DNA of 64,000 nucleotides. Source: Burkholderiales bacterium (GTDB lineage: Bacteria; Pseudomonadota; Gammaproteobacteria; Burkholderiales; Burkholderiaceae_C). The translations under genes were made by a program, and so were the position numbers. Shown here piece after piece: positions 8,384 to 17,294 of the stretch. The DNA is taken from positions 1 through 64,000 of the forward strand of contig JACPYV010000099.1 in the NCBI GenBank assembly GCA_016195825.1, written 5' to 3'. Under the pieces are notes generated by a model, which made no database searches, was not told the origin of the DNA, and was given only the letters and a program-made list of their open reading frames with translations. Each line of letters starts with the position of its first letter. The first letter of the stretch is position 1.

Positions 8384-9199
8384 TCACTTCGCGCCGAAGA
8401 CGCGCTTGAACCAGCTCGGCTTCACAGCCTCGGTAAAGCGCATCGGCTTGTCTTCGCCCAGGAAACGCGCGACAACATCCTTGTAGGCCTCGGCCACGTC
8501 GGTCTCCGCCAGGTGGATGGCCGGCGTGCCCTGGTTGGACGCCTGCAGCACGCTCTCGCTCTCGGGGATGACACCGATCAGCGGCGTGCGCAGGATCTCG
8601 TGGATGTCGTCCAGGCTCAGCATCTGGCCGCCCTCGACCCGGTTCGGGTTGTAACGCGTGATGAGCAGGTGCTCCTTGACCGGCTCGCCGCCTTCGATGG
8701 CGCGCTTGGTCTTGCTGGAGAGCATGCCCAGGATGCGGTCGCTGTCGCGCACCGACGAGACCTCGGGATTGGTCACCACCAACGCCTCGTCGGCGTAATG
8801 CATGGCCATCAGCGCGCCGGTCTCGATGCCGGCTGGCGAGTCGCAGACGATGTAGTCGAATTCCATCGCCTTCAGCTCTTCCAGCACGCGCTCCACGCCT
8901 TCTTGCTTCAGCGCGTCCTTGTCGCGCGTCTGCGAGGCGGCCAGGATGTAGAGCTTGTCGAGCTGCTTGTCCTTGATCAGCGCCTGGGTCAGCTTGATCT
9001 CTTCGTTGACGACGTTGATCAGGTCATAGACCACGCGCCGCTCGACGCCCATGATGAGGTCGAGGTTGCGCAGGCCCACGTCGAAGTCAATGACGCAGGT
9101 CTTGAGGCCGCGCATCGCGAGGCCGGTGGCGAAGCTCGCGCTGGTGGTGGTCTTGCCGACCCCGCCCTTGCCGGAGGTGACGACGACGATCTTGGTCAT
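8384..9199 (-). CDS. minD: Septum site-determining ATPase MinD
   Basis: MinD is the membrane-cycling ATPase that recruits MinC. The deviant Walker [12 protein letters not shown] begins at residue 9, with the signature Lys11 and P-loop Lys16. The switch II region CDSPAGIE and the C-terminal amphipathic membrane helix ([10 protein letters not shown]) are present. The 271-residue length is standard. It lies between minC and minE in the same direction. Confidence 0.98.
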   Translation of the reverse strand: MTKIVVVTSGKGGVGKTTTSASFATGLAMRGLKTCVIDFDVGLRNLDLIMGVERRVVYDLINVVNEEIKLTQALIKDKQLDKLYILAASQTRDKDALKQEGVERVLEELKAMEFDYIVCDSPAGIETGALMAMHYADEALVVTNPEVSSVRDSDRILGMLSSKTKRAIEGGEPVKEHLLITRYNPNRVEGGQMLSLDDIHEILRTPLIGVIPESESVLQASNQGTPAIHLAETDVAEAYKDVVARFLGEDKPMRFTEAVKPSWFKRVFGAK

Positions 9200-9235
9200 C
9201 TGGAGCTTTCCTGTTCGTTCAGTTCAATCGGGTGA

Positions 9236-10075
9236 TCAGAAGGCAAGTGGCTGCATCAGCAGCTTCTCGCCGTCGAGCAAGACTTGCGCCGGCTTGCCCG
9301 CTACATCAGCGGGCAGCGGGTTCTCGGTGGTGCGGTAGATGCCGGCAATCGACAGCAGCTCCGCCTCCAGGCTGTGGGCGTAGATGCGCGCCGTCGTGTC
9401 GCCGCGCGCGCCAGCGATGGCCTTTCCGCGCAGCGGTGCATAGACATGCACGCTGCCGTCGGCAATGACCTCGGCACCATGGTTCACGAGCGCCAGCACG
9501 ACGAGGTCGCCGCCCTTGGCATAGACGCGCTGTCCGGAGCGCAGCGGCTTGTCGACCACCATCGTCGGCGCCGGCGCGGCGGGTCTCTCGACGATCTTCT
9601 CAACCACGATCTCGCGCACCACTTCACGCACCACCTCGCGCACGCCGTCCGCGGGCACGGCCCGTTCGGCGGCGGGCTCATCGGCGGCATCGGCAAGTCC
9701 CAGCGCGTGGGCCAGCGCCAATTCCTCGGCGGTGGCGCCAGCCACGGCCACGGGCTGCAACTGGCTGGCACGCAGCATCTCGACGATCGCATTCAGGTCG
9801 ACCGGTGCTGGACCCTCCAGCGCCAGCGGCGCCTGGCCTTCGAGCGGCGCGGCCGAAGCCGCCGCGGCGCGCGGCAGCAGGCTCAGGTCGATGACGACAG
9901 GCTCATGTTCGAAGCCGCCATGGCCGGCCCGCTGCGCCCAGTCGGCAGCGATCTCGGCCATGTCGGCGCTGTGCAGCACCAGACCCAGCAGGCTAAAGCG
10001 GCGCGACTTCAATTCGAAAGTGCCGGTGCGCGCAGCGCTCCTGCGCCCGCCACTCTCCCTCGTCAAATCCGCCAT
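9236..10075 (-). CDS. minC: Septum formation inhibitor MinC
   Basis: MinC blocks FtsZ assembly away from mid-cell. The 279-residue protein has the N-terminal FtsZ-inhibiting domain (about 15-120). A long proline/alanine/valine/glutamate-rich linker follows at about 120-175, with the repeating [13 protein letters not shown] pattern. The C-terminal beta-helix MinC_C domain then follows ([17 protein letters not shown] to the end) and binds MinD. The ATG at 10075 was chosen over a start 150 bases upstream whose extension is basic and unlike MinC. The linker is longer than in E. coli. Confidence 0.93.
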   Translation of the reverse strand: MADLTRESGGRRSAARTGTFELKSRRFSLLGLVLHSADMAEIAADWAQRAGHGGFEHEPVVIDLSLLPRAAAASAAPLEGQAPLALEGPAPVDLNAIVEMLRASQLQPVAVAGATAEELALAHALGLADAADEPAAERAVPADGVREVVREVVREIVVEKIVERPAAPAPTMVVDKPLRSGQRVYAKGGDLVVLALVNHGAEVIADGSVHVYAPLRGKAIAGARGDTTARIYAHSLEAELLSIAGIYRTTENPLPADVAGKPAQVLLDGEKLLMQPLAF

Positions 10076-10182
10076 CTGCGCCTCATCTGCCCCATGCCAC
10101 CGCTCAAAAGGCCGCGAGTTTAGCCGCCGCCTCTTCGCCGCCTCTTGGGGACTGCCCCCAACGCCGCGCCGCCGCGACCGCC

Positions 10183-10460
10183 TAAAAAACGGGCAACCCA
10201 GGTGGGACAGTGGCCGATCAAGCACTTAGCGTTGCTGTCGGCAACCGGCCCACAGACTTGTCCACAGCGGACGGGGACAACGTCATGGACTTGTCATCCA
10301 GACCCGTGACATCCGCCCGCCGCGGCTTGACTTATCCCCATATCTGGCAACCGTCAAGCCTTTTGGACCCTGAGGCCCAGCGCCCCACTCCCCTCCCGTG
10401 CCCTTACGCTAAGTCATTGATTCATATAGCCGACTCAACGCTGCTTAAAAAATGGGCAAC
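10183..10460. repeat. 16-base direct repeat pair
   Basis: TAAAAAACGGGCAACC at 10183-10198 recurs as TAAAAAATGGGCAACC at 10445-10460, with one mismatch over 16 bases. The copies flank two of the DnaA-box-like sites. Their A-tracts stand out in this G+C-rich sequence. The function is unknown; they could be iteron-like or paired regulator sites. Confidence 0.6.
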
Positions 10461-10528
10461 CTAAGCGAAGCCGCATTGCACAAGGGCTTGGCGTCGATCA
10501 GGCGGGGTTCTCCACAAAGTTTTCCACA
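10258..10528 (+). promoter_or_regulatory. Cluster of DnaA-box-like sequences
   Basis: The sites are 10258-10266 (TTGTCCACA), 10332-10340 (TTATCCCCA), 10508-10516 (TTCTCCACA) and 10520-10528 (TTTTCCACA). All are on the plus strand; the last fits the relaxed consensus exactly and the others differ by one base. The last two are only three bases apart. Neighbouring genes are division and tRNA-charging genes rather than dnaA or rpmH, so a DnaA-titration or DnaA-regulated site is more likely than the chromosomal origin. Confidence 0.45.
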
Positions 10529-10688
10529 GACTCGGTGGATAGCTTTTGGAAGTGTTACGAATCAGTGACTTAGCCGCCTTCCTTGAGGCGTTCTGTAGCT
10601 TTCCTTGCCAAGTGCGGGGCATCGCCCGCGGAGCAGCCGGTTACATTGGGTGTTGCCCGCGCGTGCGGGCGCTCCCAGGAGACCGCCC

Positions 10689-10871
10689 TTGGCCACCCCG
10701 AACTACAGCTACGAAAAACGCCAGCGCGAACTGGCCAAGAAACGCAAGGCCGAAGAAAAGCGCCAGCGCAAGCTGAGTGGCAAGCCGGACGACGGCAGCG
10801 CGCCCGACGAACCGCAGACCGATGGCGAGGCGGCGTCCGCCCCCGCCGACCCCGCCACGCCGCAAACCTAA
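10689..10871 (+). CDS. Small basic, highly charged hypothetical protein
   Basis: This 60-residue protein starts at TTG, with AGGAGA ending seven bases upstream. That ribosome site decides the start. The first half is a lysine/arginine/glutamate helix (KRQRELAKKRKAEEKRQRK) that should form a single charged helix or coiled coil. The second half is acidic and proline/alanine-rich. Similar short proteins are common in Burkholderiales, but I know no function. It precedes metG by 42 bases and may be cotranscribed with it. Confidence 0.7.
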   Translation: MATPNYSYEKRQRELAKKRKAEEKRQRKLSGKPDDGSAPDEPQTDGEAASAPADPATPQT

Positions 10872-10913
10872 AATCCGTCGCTTCGTTCTCGTCAGCCTCG
10901 CTCCGCCGCGCCC

Positions 10914-12959
10914 ATGTCTCGCCAGCTCTTCGTCACCACTGCCCTGCCCTATGCGAACGCCGGTTTCCACATCGGCCACATCATGGAGTACACCCAGGCC
11001 GACATCTGGGTTCGCTTCCAGCGCATGGCGGGCTCGCAGGTGCACTTCGTCTGTGCGGACGACGCCCACGGCGCGCCGATCATGATCGCGGCCGAAAAGG
11101 CCGGCAAGACGCCCCAGGACTTCGTCGCCGGCATCGCGGCCGGTCGCAAGCAGTACCTGGACGGCTTTCACATCAGCTTCGACAACTGGCACTCGACGGA
11201 TGGCCCCGAGAACCACGAGCTGTCCAAGTCGGTCTACCTGGCGCTGCGCCACAACGAGCTGATCTCGACCAAGACCATCGAGCAGTTCTTCGACCCGGCC
11301 AAGTCCATGTTCCTGCCGGACCGCTTCATCAAGGGCGAATGCCCCAAATGCGGCGCGAAGGACCAGTACGGCGATTCGTGTGAGGTCTGCGGCGCCGTCT
11401 ATGCGCCCACCGAGCTGAAGAACCCCTATTCGGTGCTGTCCGGCGCGACGCCGGTGCTGAAGACTAGCGAGCACTACTTCTTCAAATTGAGCGACCCGCG
11501 CTGCGTGGACTTCCTGACGCAGTGGACGCAGGAGCCAGGCCGCCTGCAGCCCGAGGTGTTGAACAAGATCCGTGAATGGTTCGAACCCGACGAGGAAGGC
11601 AAGAACCGCCTCAGCGACTGGGACATCAGCCGCGATGCGCCCTACTTCGGGATCGAGATCCCGGACGCACCGGGGAAGTATTTCTACGTCTGGCTGGACG
11701 CGCCCATCGGCTACCTGGCCTCGCTTAAAAACTACTTCGGCAAGATCGGCCGTGACTTCGACGCGTTCGTGAACGACCCGTCCACTGAGCAGATCCATTT
11801 CATCGGCAAGGACATCACCTACTTCCACACGCTGTTCTGGCCCGCGATGCTGCATTTCAGCGGCCGCAAGACACCCAACCACGTCTTCGTGCACGGCTTC
11901 ATGACCGTCAACGGCGGCGAGAAGATGAGCAAGAGCCGCGGCACCGGCCTGGACCCGCTGAAGTACCTGAGCCTGGGCCTGAACGCCGAATGGCTGCGCT
12001 ACTACATCGCCGCCAAGCTCAATGCCAAGGTCGAGGACATCGACTTCAACCCAGAGGACTTCGCAGCCCGCGTCAACAGCGACCTGGTCGGCAAGTTCAT
12101 CAACATCGCGTCTCGCGCGGCTGGCTTCTTGAGCAAGCGTTTCGACGGCCGGCTGAGCGCCGACCTGGGCGTCGAGGGCCGCATGCTGCTGGACACGCTG
12201 CGCGGCCAGAGCGGCGTGATCGCAGAGCTCTATGAGACCCGCGAGTTCGGCAAGGCCCTGCGCGAGATCATGGCGCTTGCCGACAAGGTGAACGAGTTCG
12301 TCGACCAGCACAAGCCCTGGGAGCTGGCCAAGCAAGACGGCATGGACGCCGCGCTGCACGACGTCTGCAGCGTCTGCATCGAGGCCTTCCGTCTGCTGAC
12401 GATCTATCTCAAGCCCGTGCTGCCGGCACTGGCCGTACAGGTTGAGGCCTTCCTGAAGGTCGACCCGCTGCAGTGGAGCGACAGCGCCCGCGCGCTGGGC
12501 AGCCACCAAATCGGCGCCTATCAACACCTGATGCAGCGCGTCGAGCTGGCCAAGGTCGAACAGCTGTTCGAGGCGCCGGCCGCGGCCAAGGTCGTACCGG
12601 GCGGCGAGGACATCGCCGCCGAGATCAAGATCGACGACTTCGCCAAGGTCGACCTGCGCATCGCCAGGATCGTCAAGGCCGAGCACGTCGAGGGCTCCGA
12701 CAAGCTGCTGCGCCTAACGCTGGATGCCGGCGAAGGCAGGATGCGCAATGTCTTCAGCGGCATCAAGAGCGCCTACAAGCCCGAGGACCTGGAAGGCAAG
12801 CTCACGGTGCTGGTTGCCAACCTCGCGCCGCGCAAGATGAAGTTCGGCGTCAGCGAGGGCATGGTGCTGGCTGCCAGCCACGCCGACGAGAAGGCCCACC
12901 CCGGCATCTTCGTGCTGGAGCCCTTCCCCGGTGCCCTGCCGGGCATGCGGGTGCGCTGA
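10914..12959 (+). CDS. metG: Methionine--tRNA ligase
   Basis: This class I aminoacyl-tRNA synthetase charges tRNA-Met. HIGH is at residues 19-22 and KMSKS at 337-341. A zinc knuckle is formed by Cys143, Cys146, Cys156 and Cys159. An anticodon-binding helical domain follows. A C-terminal EMAP/Trbp-like tRNA-binding domain occupies about 575-681 ([14 protein letters not shown] onward) and supports dimerisation. At 681 residues it is the long, dimeric form. All catalytic landmarks are intact. Confidence 0.98.
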   Translation: MSRQLFVTTALPYANAGFHIGHIMEYTQADIWVRFQRMAGSQVHFVCADDAHGAPIMIAAEKAGKTPQDFVAGIAAGRKQYLDGFHISFDNWHSTDGPENHELSKSVYLALRHNELISTKTIEQFFDPAKSMFLPDRFIKGECPKCGAKDQYGDSCEVCGAVYAPTELKNPYSVLSGATPVLKTSEHYFFKLSDPRCVDFLTQWTQEPGRLQPEVLNKIREWFEPDEEGKNRLSDWDISRDAPYFGIEIPDAPGKYFYVWLDAPIGYLASLKNYFGKIGRDFDAFVNDPSTEQIHFIGKDITYFHTLFWPAMLHFSGRKTPNHVFVHGFMTVNGGEKMSKSRGTGLDPLKYLSLGLNAEWLRYYIAAKLNAKVEDIDFNPEDFAARVNSDLVGKFINIASRAAGFLSKRFDGRLSADLGVEGRMLLDTLRGQSGVIAELYETREFGKALREIMALADKVNEFVDQHKPWELAKQDGMDAALHDVCSVCIEAFRLLTIYLKPVLPALAVQVEAFLKVDPLQWSDSARALGSHQIGAYQHLMQRVELAKVEQLFEAPAAAKVVPGGEDIAAEIKIDDFAKVDLRIARIVKAEHVEGSDKLLRLTLDAGEGRMRNVFSGIKSAYKPEDLEGKLTVLVANLAPRKMKFGVSEGMVLAASHADEKAHPGIFVLEPFPGALPGMRVR

Positions 12960-12972
12960 CACGCCGTGAACT

Positions 12973-13081
12973 CGCCGCGATTGCCCCTGGGACTTTCGCG
13001 GCGCAGGCGCTTCATCGCTGAGCGCTACCACTGCGGACCTCCGAGAGCGACGCCTGCCGCGTCGCTGCACAGCTCTCGGAG
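12973..13081 (+). promoter_or_regulatory. Structured leader before the SulP transporter, SD-sequestering hairpin
   Basis: Three stem-loops lie in a row. CGCCGCGA/TCGCGGCG is at 12973-12980 and 12996-13003. GCGCT/AGCGC is at 13007-13011 and 13021-13025. The third is a perfect 10-bp stem, CTCCGAGAGC (13039-13048) with GCTCTCGGAG (13072-13081), enclosing an inner 7-bp stem GCGACGC/GCGTCGC (13047-13053, 13059-13065). The 3' arm contains GGAG, the ribosome site for the ATG at 13087. Closed, the hairpin would hide it. This looks like a translational cis-regulatory RNA; the ligand is unknown. The first hairpin lacks a T-run, so a simple metG terminator is less likely. Confidence 0.5.
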
Positions 13082-13086
13082 ATCCC

Positions 13087-14739
13087 ATGCCCCTGCCCCG
13101 CCTGCACCCCTTTCGCCCGCGCAGCCTCGCGCTGCTGCAGGGCTATACACGTGAGCGCTTTGTCGCCGACCTCGGCGCCGGCCTGACGGTCGGCATCGTC
13201 GCGCTGCCGCTGGCTCTGGCCTTCGCAATCGCCTCCGGGCTGCGGCCCGAGCAAGGACTGGCCACGGCCATCGTCGCGGGCCTGCTCATCTCGCTGCTGG
13301 GCGGCTCCAGCGTGCAGATCGGCGGGCCGGCCGGTGCCTTCATCGTGGTGGTCTACGGCATCTTGCAGCGCCACGGGCTGGCCAACTTGCTGCTGGCCAC
13401 CATGGGTGCCGGCGTGCTGCTGTTCATCATGGGTGCGCTCAAGCTGGGCGTGCTGGTTCGCTACATCCCGGTGGCCATCGTCACGGGCTTCACCAATGGC
13501 ATCGCAGTGCTGATCGCGCTGGCCCAGATCAAGGACTTCCTGGGTCTGGGCATCCCCAGCATGCCCGCCGATTTCTTCGGCCAGCTTGCGGCGCTGTCGG
13601 CGCACGCCAGCTCGCTCAATCCCTGGGCACCGGCCACGGCGCTGGCCTGCATGGTGGTCGTGCTGCTGTGGCCCAAGAACATCGACCGCGAGCGGCCCCT
13701 GTCCGGCGCCCGGCGCTGGCTGGCCCTGCTGCCGGGCACGGTCATCGCGCTGGCCGGCGCCACGGCGGCCGCCGCATGGCTGGCCCTGCCGCTGGAGACC
13801 ATCGGCAGCCGCTTCGGCGGCATCCCGCGAAGCCTGCCGGCGCCGGCCTGGCCGGCCATGAGCTGGGCGGGCATGAGCCAGCTGGTCATTCCCACGCTGA
13901 CGTTGGCCCTGCTGGGTGCCATCGAATCGCTGCTGTGCGCCCGCGTGGCGGACAAGCTCACCCCCGACCTACCCCGCCACGACCCCAACCAGGAGCTGAT
14001 GGCACAAGGGCTCGCCAACCTCGTCGCGCCACTTTTCGGCGGGTTGCCGGCCACCGGCACCATCGCGCGCACCGTCACCAACATCCGCGCCGGCGGCACC
14101 AGCCCGGTCGCAGGCATCGCACACGCACTGGCGCTGCTGCTGATCCTGCTGGCGGTCGCGCCGCTGGCCCAGCACGTGCCACTGGCGGCATTGGCCGGCA
14201 TCCTGCTCGTCGTGGCCTGGAACATGTGCGACTGGCACGAGTTCGCGCGGCTGCGTCGCTTCAACTTCACCTACCGCACGCTGCTGCTGGGCACCTTCAC
14301 GCTGACGGTGGTGACCGACTTGACCGTCGCCGTGGAGGTCGGGCTGATCACCTCCTGCGTCTTCTTCGTCTGGCGTATGGGCCAGTTGTTCACCATCAGC
14401 CGTTTCGACGCCGGCCCGCTGCCCGAGGGCGTGGTGGCCCATGAGCTGTACGGCGCGCTGTTCTTCGGCGCCGTCGGCAAGATCGAGGCGCTGCCCGAGC
14501 AATTGCCCATCGGCACGCGGGCCGTGGTGTTCGAGATGCACCGCCTCGTTGTCATGGACACATCAGGCCTGGAAGCCCTGCGCGAACTGCACCGCACGCT
14601 GACCAAGGCCGGCATCGCGCTGGTGCTCGCCCACGTCAATGCGCAGCCCCTGTCGCTGCTGCGCCGCTCGGGGCTCGCCGCCGAACTGGGTGACGCCGCC
14701 ATCGTGCCCAGCATCGCCGATCTAAAATCAGCCTCTTAG
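13087..14739 (+). CDS. SulP family inorganic anion transporter with STAS domain
   Basis: The 550-residue protein is a SLC26/SulP permease. A multi-span membrane domain occupies about residues 25-420, including GLTVGIVALPLALAFAIASG in the first helices and the QIGGPAGAF motif. A cytoplasmic STAS domain follows (about 440-545, with VVFEMHRLVVMDTSGLEAL). Members move sulfate, bicarbonate or dicarboxylates with sodium or protons; the substrate cannot be read from sequence. No carbonic anhydrase or sulfur-assimilation gene is adjacent. The ribosome site is inside the leader hairpin, so translation may be regulated. Confidence 0.92.
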   Translation: MPLPRLHPFRPRSLALLQGYTRERFVADLGAGLTVGIVALPLALAFAIASGLRPEQGLATAIVAGLLISLLGGSSVQIGGPAGAFIVVVYGILQRHGLANLLLATMGAGVLLFIMGALKLGVLVRYIPVAIVTGFTNGIAVLIALAQIKDFLGLGIPSMPADFFGQLAALSAHASSLNPWAPATALACMVVVLLWPKNIDRERPLSGARRWLALLPGTVIALAGATAAAAWLALPLETIGSRFGGIPRSLPAPAWPAMSWAGMSQLVIPTLTLALLGAIESLLCARVADKLTPDLPRHDPNQELMAQGLANLVAPLFGGLPATGTIARTVTNIRAGGTSPVAGIAHALALLLILLAVAPLAQHVPLAALAGILLVVAWNMCDWHEFARLRRFNFTYRTLLLGTFTLTVVTDLTVAVEVGLITSCVFFVWRMGQLFTISRFDAGPLPEGVVAHELYGALFFGAVGKIEALPEQLPIGTRAVVFEMHRLVVMDTSGLEALRELHRTLTKAGIALVLAHVNAQPLSLLRRSGLAAELGDAAIVPSIADLKSAS

Positions 14740-14754
14740 TCAGAGAAACACACC

Positions 14755-14958
14755 ATGCCGTTGTTCTGGAAGCCCTACAAGTCCGAAGTCACCGCCTTCA
14801 TCGAGCAGCTCAAGGCCAAGCGCCCCACGCTGGAAGCCGAGCAACGCGCCGGCCGCGCCCTGCTGTGGGACAAGCCGCAGGACCGCGCCGCGCAGGCTGA
14901 CTTCAATGACGCCAAGGTGCCTCAGCAGCCCTACGTCTATCAGACGTCCGACAAATAA
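14755..14958 (+). CDS. DUF3460 family protein
   Basis: This 67-residue protein matches the small DUF3460 family typical of Burkholderiales: a tryptophan-containing start (FWKPYKSEVTAFIEQLK), a central LLWDKP and a C-terminal PQQPYVYQT. The function is unknown. It begins 15 bases after the SulP gene and is followed after three bases by scpA. The DUF3460-scpA order is conserved in related genomes and suggests cotranscription. Confidence 0.9.
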   Translation: MPLFWKPYKSEVTAFIEQLKAKRPTLEAEQRAGRALLWDKPQDRAAQADFNDAKVPQQPYVYQTSDK

Positions 14959-14967
14959 GCCGTGACG

Positions 14968-15813
14968 ATGGCCGTGGCTGACGAAGCCAGCCAAGCCGCG
15001 GCCGCTGCTTCGGACATGCCCGAGGTGGTGGATGCGGTCGCTGTGGCGCGCCTGTACGGCGAGCCGCTGTTCCAGATGCCGCTGGACCTCTACATCCCGC
15101 CGGATGCGCTGGAGGTCTTCCTGGAAGCCTTCCAGGGGCCGCTGGACCTGCTGCTGTACCTGATCCGCAAGCAGAACTTCAACATCCTCGACATCCCGCT
15201 GGCCGATGTGACGCGCCAGTACCTGAGCTATGTCGAGCAGATCCGCCAGCACAACCTGGAACTCGCCAGCGAATACCTGCTGATGGCCGCGATGCTGATC
15301 GAGATCAAGTCGCGCATGCTGCTGCCGCCCAAGAAGAGCGAGGACGGCAAGGAGGTCGAGGACCCGCGTGCCGAGCTGGTGCGCCGGCTGCTGGAGTACG
15401 AGCAGATGAAGCTGGCAGCCGCGCGGCTGGACCGCCTGCCGGTGCTGGGACGCGACTTCCAGCGCGCCCAGGTCCACATCGAGCAGTCGCTGTCACCCAG
15501 CTTCCCCGACGTCGACACCAACGACCTGCGCGAGGCCTGGCTGGACATCCTCAAGCGTGCCAAGCTCAACCAGCACCACAAGATCAGCCGCGAGCAGTTG
15601 TCGGTGCGGGAGCACATGAGCATCGTGCTGCGCCGACTGCAGGGCCAGCGCTTCGTCGAGTTCGAGCACCTGTTCGACGTGACCCGCGGCCAGGCCGTCA
15701 TCGTCGTCACCTTCATCGCGATGCTGGAGCTGGCGCGCGAGCGCCTTCTGGAGATCACGCAGGCCGAGGCTTTCGCGCCGATCTACGTGCGGTTGGCGTA
15801 CTCGCCCAACTGA
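14968..15813 (+). CDS. scpA: Segregation and condensation protein A
   Basis: ScpA is the kleisin of the SMC condensin complex, linking SMC and ScpB in chromosome organisation. The 281-residue product has the kleisin N-terminal segment (FQGPLDLLLYLIRKQNFNILDIPLADVTRQYL), the IEIKSRMLLP motif and a C-terminal winged-helix end. The ATG at 14968 was preferred; a GTG two codons upstream is possible. No scpB is adjacent. Its TGA forms half of a palindrome with the stop of the convergent DUF808 gene. Confidence 0.95.
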   Translation: MAVADEASQAAAAASDMPEVVDAVAVARLYGEPLFQMPLDLYIPPDALEVFLEAFQGPLDLLLYLIRKQNFNILDIPLADVTRQYLSYVEQIRQHNLELASEYLLMAAMLIEIKSRMLLPPKKSEDGKEVEDPRAELVRRLLEYEQMKLAAARLDRLPVLGRDFQRAQVHIEQSLSPSFPDVDTNDLREAWLDILKRAKLNQHHKISREQLSVREHMSIVLRRLQGQRFVEFEHLFDVTRGQAVIVVTFIAMLELARERLLEITQAEAFAPIYVRLAYSPN

Positions 15814-15826
15814 TCCCTCGGGATCA
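15811..15826. terminator. Compact palindrome containing both convergent stop codons
   Basis: TGATCCC-TC-GGGATCA is a perfect 16-base palindrome. Its outer triplets are the TGA of scpA and, on the other strand, the TGA of the DUF808 gene. A hairpin with an opened centre is possible on both transcripts, followed on the plus strand by TTTCCC. It may act as a minimal bidirectional terminator, but the T-run is weak. Confidence 0.35.
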
Positions 15827-16729
15827 TTTCCCGCGCAGCTTCTGCACCGCTGCCACACCGGCCAGCACCAACGCGCCAGCAGCAACGCCCACCAGCGCAT
15901 TGGCCCCGTTCTCCAGCACCGCAGCCACCAGCCAGGCATGGCTCTCGGCGAGGTGCGCAATGGCATGGTGCAGCGGCGCGATGCCATGCACCAGGATGCC
16001 GCCACCGACGAGGAACATCGCTGCCGTGCCCAGCACCGTCAGCAGTTTCATCAGACGCGGCGCCGCGGCCAGCAAGAAGCGACCCACGGCCTGAGACGCC
16101 GCACCCGGCTTGCGTGACAGCCACAGCCCCGCGTCGTCCATCTTCACGATACCGGCCACGAAGCCGTAGACCCCTACGGTCATCGCCACCGCAACCGCCA
16201 CCAGCACGGCCAGTTGCGTCTGCAGCGGCGCGCTGGCCACCGTGCCCAGCGCGATGACGATGATCTCGGCCGACAGGATGAAGTCGGTGCGGATGGCACC
16301 TTTGACCTTGTCGCGCTCGTAGGTGGCCATGTCAACCTGAGGATCAGCGATGGCCTTGACCAGTTCCTCGTGGTGGGCCTGATCCTCCTCGGCGCTGTGC
16401 AGGAACTTGTGCGCCAGCTTCTCGAAGCCCTCGAAGCACAGGTAGGCGCCACCGATCATCAGCAGCGGCGTGATGGCCCAGGGTGCCAGCGCGGAGATGG
16501 CCAGCGCCGCTGGCACGAGGATGGCCTTGTTCAGCAGCGAGCCCTTGGCCACCGCCCACACCACCGGCAGTTCTCGGTCGGGGTTGACGCCGGTGACCTG
16601 CTGTGCGTTCAGCGCGAGGTCGTCGCCCAGCACGCCCGCTGTCTTAGTGGCGGCGACCTTGGTCATGGTCGCCACGTCATCGAGGAGCGTGGCGATGTCG
16701 TCGAGCAGAACGAGCAGGCTGGAGGCCAT
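15824..16729 (-). CDS. DUF808 (YedI-like) inner membrane protein
   Basis: The 301-residue protein opens with [18 protein letters not shown] and contains the full DUF808 region with several hydrophobic helices (for example around residues 65-95, 150-185, 205-235 and 255-290). A charged loop with [14 protein letters not shown] lies between the first groups. The family is a widespread inner-membrane protein of unknown function. The length and conserved N-terminal block are normal. It stands alone between convergent scpA and the maoC-like gene on the same strand. Confidence 0.9.
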   Translation of the reverse strand: MASSLLVLLDDIATLLDDVATMTKVAATKTAGVLGDDLALNAQQVTGVNPDRELPVVWAVAKGSLLNKAILVPAALAISALAPWAITPLLMIGGAYLCFEGFEKLAHKFLHSAEEDQAHHEELVKAIADPQVDMATYERDKVKGAIRTDFILSAEIIVIALGTVASAPLQTQLAVLVAVAVAMTVGVYGFVAGIVKMDDAGLWLSRKPGAASQAVGRFLLAAAPRLMKLLTVLGTAAMFLVGGGILVHGIAPLHHAIAHLAESHAWLVAAVLENGANALVGVAAGALVLAGVAAVQKLRGK

Positions 16730-16786
16730 GGCGGAAAACGAAAGCGGTCGTTGGAAAGGCCGCGATGCTATCCGCCTGCGTCTAAC

Positions 16787-17242
16787 TCAGCGGTAATGTC
16801 TGGCCAGGCTCTCCGCCACGCAGACCGGACGGGTCGCGCCTTCGGCCTCGATGGCCACTTCCACGGTGAGTTGCATCGCGCCGCCTGCCACCTCGTCCAT
16901 GGCCAGCAGCTTGAAGGCCGCGCGCAGGCGGCTGCCCACCGGCACCGGCGCCGTGAAGCGCACCTTGTTCAAGCCATAGTTGACGACCATGCGCGTCTCG
17001 GCCACCGAAAAGCCCGTCTCGAAGAAATACGGGATCAGCGACAGTGTCAGGAAGCCATGCGCAATGGGCCCGCCGAACGGACCGGCCTTGGCCCGTTCGG
17101 GATCGACGTGGATCCACTGCCGATCCTCCGTCGCCTCGGCGAAGGCGTTGACACGCGCCTGGTCGACGGCGATCCAGTCGCTGTGGCCCAGCGGCTGGCC
17201 GATCTGGGCCTGGAGGTCGGCAAGGGTGTCGAAGATGCGCAT
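16787..17242 (-). CDS. MaoC family dehydratase
   Basis: This hot-dog-fold protein of 151 residues has the (R)-specific hydratase signature: the Asp/His dyad region D-x4-H in TEDRQWIHVDPERA, followed by FGGPIAHGFLTLSLI. It would hydrate trans-2-enoyl-CoA or a related thioester, in fatty-acid breakdown or polyester precursor supply. The pattern FGGPIAHGFLTLSL is intact, so activity is plausible. It is read divergently from the KefF-like gene and has no pathway neighbours. Confidence 0.9.
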   Translation of the reverse strand: MRIFDTLADLQAQIGQPLGHSDWIAVDQARVNAFAEATEDRQWIHVDPERAKAGPFGGPIAHGFLTLSLIPYFFETGFSVAETRMVVNYGLNKVRFTAPVPVGSRLRAAFKLLAMDEVAGGAMQLTVEVAIEAEGATRPVCVAESLARHYR

Positions 17243-17294
17243 TCGGGCTGACGAGAAGTAAGACTGTCGTGCCGGGACGGTAACCTAGCTCACC

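Larger units (their letters stand above)
10076..10688. other. Non-coding region with DnaA-box-like sites and A/T-rich tracts
   Basis: These 613 bases between minC and a small plus-strand gene hold no credible gene. They contain four sequences within one base of TTATCCACA or matching TTWTNCACA: TTGTCCACA (10258), TTATCCCCA (10332), TTCTCCACA (10508) and TTTTCCACA (10520). There is also a 16-base imperfect direct repeat and comparatively A/T-rich tracts around 10410-10455 and 10535-10565. The upstream part must carry the minC promoter on the reverse strand. Confidence 0.6.

Noticed and set aside
10076-10225. N-terminal extension of minC by 50 codons
   Set aside because: The extension is arginine-rich and unlike MinC; the ATG at 10075 gives the normal protein start.
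10258-10528. Main chromosomal origin
   Set aside because: There is no dnaA, dnaN, rpmH or parAB nearby, and three of the four boxes deviate from consensus. It is kept only as an origin-like or DnaA-titration candidate.
10641-12686. A 681-codon open frame on the minus strand
   Set aside because: It is antisense to metG, which has all synthetase motifs.
12973-13003. Ordinary terminator after metG
   Set aside because: The 8-bp stem has a 15-base loop and no T-run, and further stems follow, so a leader structure is preferred.
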